The notes beneath the pieces were generated by a model, which was not told the origin of the DNA, did no database searches, and was given only the letters and a program-made list of their open reading frames with translations. Made by a program: the position numbers and the translations under genes. Positions 6,323 to 7,342 of a stretch of 7,342 nucleotides of DNA are shown here, in pieces (positions within the stretch are counted from its first letter, which is position 1; each line of letters starts with the position of its first letter). This stretch comes from Nitrososphaerota archaeon. GTDB lineage: Archaea; Thermoproteota; Nitrososphaeria; Nitrososphaerales; Nitrosopumilaceae. The stretch lies in assembly GCA_022565935.1 (NCBI GenBank), contig JADFJY010000060.1:1-7342 (forward strand), in the 5' to 3' direction.

Positions 6323-7207
6323 ATGAACAGTCGTACGTCGTTCGCGCTACTAGTCGTTTTGACTGCAGTTGGTACTTTAACCATATCATCAGCATATGCT
6401 GATGAACATTATCCGCCAGCATTAGTTCCTTCCATAGAGGATGCCAGAGCAATGGCAAATCAGTTTTTGCTTGAGGATCTTCCAGTGTCTGTTTGGACAG
6501 ATAAAACAGATTATGGTCATAATGACATGATTATGGTAAAAGGCCAAGTAGCACATGTATCTGGATATCCAATCACAGTTACTGTTGTGAGTCCACTAAA
6601 CTCCCTTGTTACAATTGATCAACTCACTGTAGCAGCAGATGGTAGTTTTGAGACAACACTAAACACAGCAGGTGCACTGTGGAAATACGACGGTACCTAC
6701 ACCATTAAAGTAAACTATGGAAGCCCTGAAAAAAGTAACAAGGTAAAAGTTGAACTGACTGGTGGAGTTGCATTTACACCAAGCTTCTCAACACCAACAA
6801 AACCAGACAAAATATGTAGTAGTAATGAAATATCTGCAAGTGGTCAATGTATACCATACAGTATTTCAGGTGGAACAGTAACTAGTGCAACTCTCAATAC
6901 TGATGATAATTCAATTATCATTAACATCAACGCTGAAGATGATGGAATACTTACAGTAACCCCATCAAAAACAGTCCAAGACGGTATCTTCATGGTACTA
7001 GTTGACGGAGAAGAATGGGATGATGTTGAAATTGTTGCAAACAAAGTAACAGTCATGTTCCCAGCTGGCGCTGAACAAATTGAAATTATTGGTACCTTTG
7101 TGATTCCAGAATTTGGTACAATTGCAGCAATGATTCTAGCAGTAGCAATTATCTCAATAATTGCAATCTCTGCAAAGTCAAGACTTAGCATCATACCAAG
7201 ATACTAA
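6323..7207 (+). CDS. PEFG-CTERM surface protein 3 (Ig-like domain, cysteine-pair linker, acidic beta domain)
   Basis: Predicted exported protein of 294 aa, specific role unknown. Residues 1-26 are a signal peptide (R4, hydrophobic core, likely cleavage after SAYA). A segment peculiar to this paralogue follows at about 27-54 (DEHYPPALVPSIEDARAMAN...), probably partly helical. The Ig-like or MG2-like domain at about 55-146 has DKTDYGHND, SLVTIDQLTVAADGSF and AGALWKYDGTYTI. A Pro/Thr/Ser linker leads to a cysteine pair, C165 and C176, the only cysteines in the three proteins, and then the acidic beta domain at about 178-257 (NAEDDGILTV, VLVDGEEWDDVE) shared with protein 1. PEFG is at 262-265, a helix at about 266-284, and basic K285, R287, R293 close the protein. 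The first dozen codons are unusually CpG-rich. The N-terminal part resembles protein 1 in layout, while the tail is DNA-identical to gene 2. Confidence 0.9.
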   Translation: MNSRTSFALLVVLTAVGTLTISSAYADEHYPPALVPSIEDARAMANQFLLEDLPVSVWTDKTDYGHNDMIMVKGQVAHVSGYPITVTVVSPLNSLVTIDQLTVAADGSFETTLNTAGALWKYDGTYTIKVNYGSPEKSNKVKVELTGGVAFTPSFSTPTKPDKICSSNEISASGQCIPYSISGGTVTSATLNTDDNSIIININAEDDGILTVTPSKTVQDGIFMVLVDGEEWDDVEIVANKVTVMFPAGAEQIEIIGTFVIPEFGTIAAMILAVAIISIIAISAKSRLSIIPRY

Positions 7208-7230
7208 AATCACAACTTTTTTTCATTTTT
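7109..7230 (+). repeat. 122-nt direct repeat, copy B (tail and 3' UTR of gene 3)
   Basis: Identical to 6162-6283 and ends at the same position relative to the stop codon. After 7230 the two copies diverge: copy A continues into a TATA element, copy B into another T run and non-promoter sequence. Upstream of 7109 gene 3 instead matches gene 1 exactly over 7088-7128 versus 5233-5273. Confidence 0.93.
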
Positions 7231-7237
7231 TCATTTT
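7217..7237 (+). terminator. T-rich 3' end after PEFG gene 3
   Basis: Three T runs separated by CA starting 10 nt after the stop codon. This is the longest T-rich tract of the three 3' ends and not immediately followed by a TTTAAATA promoter, consistent with the end of the array. Confidence 0.5.
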
Positions 7238-7342
7238 AGATAGTAAAGGAAATATACAAATGTGCATTTGAAAACTTGTGGAAACTAGAATATTTTATAG
7301 TATCATAATTTTATTTTTTATTTCAACTACAACTGTTTTTGC
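7238..7342. other. Right-edge non-coding stretch
   Basis: A+T-rich sequence with no supported gene. It contains a short palindrome, CAAATG-TG-CATTTG (7257-7270), and a TATA-like TATTTTATAG (7291-7300). The minus strand is open from the right edge for 15 codons to a TAA at 7297-7295, which could be the very end of a convergent gene but is too short to judge. Confidence 0.4.

Noticed and set aside
5233..7230. The repeated tails as an insertion sequence or integration site
   Set aside because: No transposase or integrase, no terminal inverted repeats and no target-site duplication were seen; the repeats coincide exactly with the functional sorting tail and 3' ends of paralogous genes.
7257..7270. 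Palindrome CAAATG-TG-CATTTG
   Set aside because: Only 6-bp arms with a 2-nt centre in A+T-rich DNA, no linked gene visible and not repeated elsewhere in the window, so it is likely chance.
7295..7342. Possible C-terminal end of a minus-strand gene (15 codons to TAA)
   Set aside because: Too short to separate from chance; no family resemblance can be judged.

Overview
The window looks like a piece of a low-GC ammonia-oxidising archaeon (Nitrososphaerota/Thaumarchaeota, Nitrosopumilus- or Nitrosarchaeum-like). The evidence is an archaeal-type rpoH-rpoB-rpoA RNA polymerase cluster, strongly A+T-rich codons, and three consecutive proteins ending in the PEFG-CTERM sorting signal characteristic of this phylum. 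The genus is an inference. No rRNA, tRNA, CRISPR array or transposase was seen.

Left part (1-4339, minus strand): three core RNA polymerase genes, read right to left. They are rpoH (Rpo5, 83 aa), rpoB (Rpo2, 1115 aa, unsplit) and the first 246 codons of rpoA (Rpo1), which runs off the left edge. They are packed as tightly as possible: the rpoH stop abuts the rpoB start (TAGATG) and the rpoB stop overlaps the rpoA start by one base (TAATG). This is a translationally coupled operon expressed from a promoter in the 4340-4515 gap.

Centre (4340-4515): a short divergent intergenic region. It holds the rpoH ribosome binding site, an A+T-only TATA-like element that could serve the RNAP operon (possibly both directions), and a closer TATA-like element just upstream of the first surface-protein gene.

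Right part (4516-7207, plus strand): three tandem paralogous genes of 278, 281 and 294 aa. Each has an N-terminal signal peptide, one or two Ig-like/macroglobulin-like beta domains with a conserved LWK..G.YT motif, and a nearly invariant C-terminal tail (PEFG, hydrophobic helix, basic end) for archaeosortase-type processing. They are probably exported cell-envelope proteins. Genes 1 and 3 share a second acidic beta-rich domain; gene 2 has a second Ig-like domain instead. At DNA level the repeated module runs past the stop codon: genes 2 and 3 are identical over 122 nt from PEFG into the 3' UTR, and the promoters of genes 2 and 3 share an identical 20-nt element. This points to recent duplication and/or gene conversion. 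The last 135 nt contain no recognisable gene.
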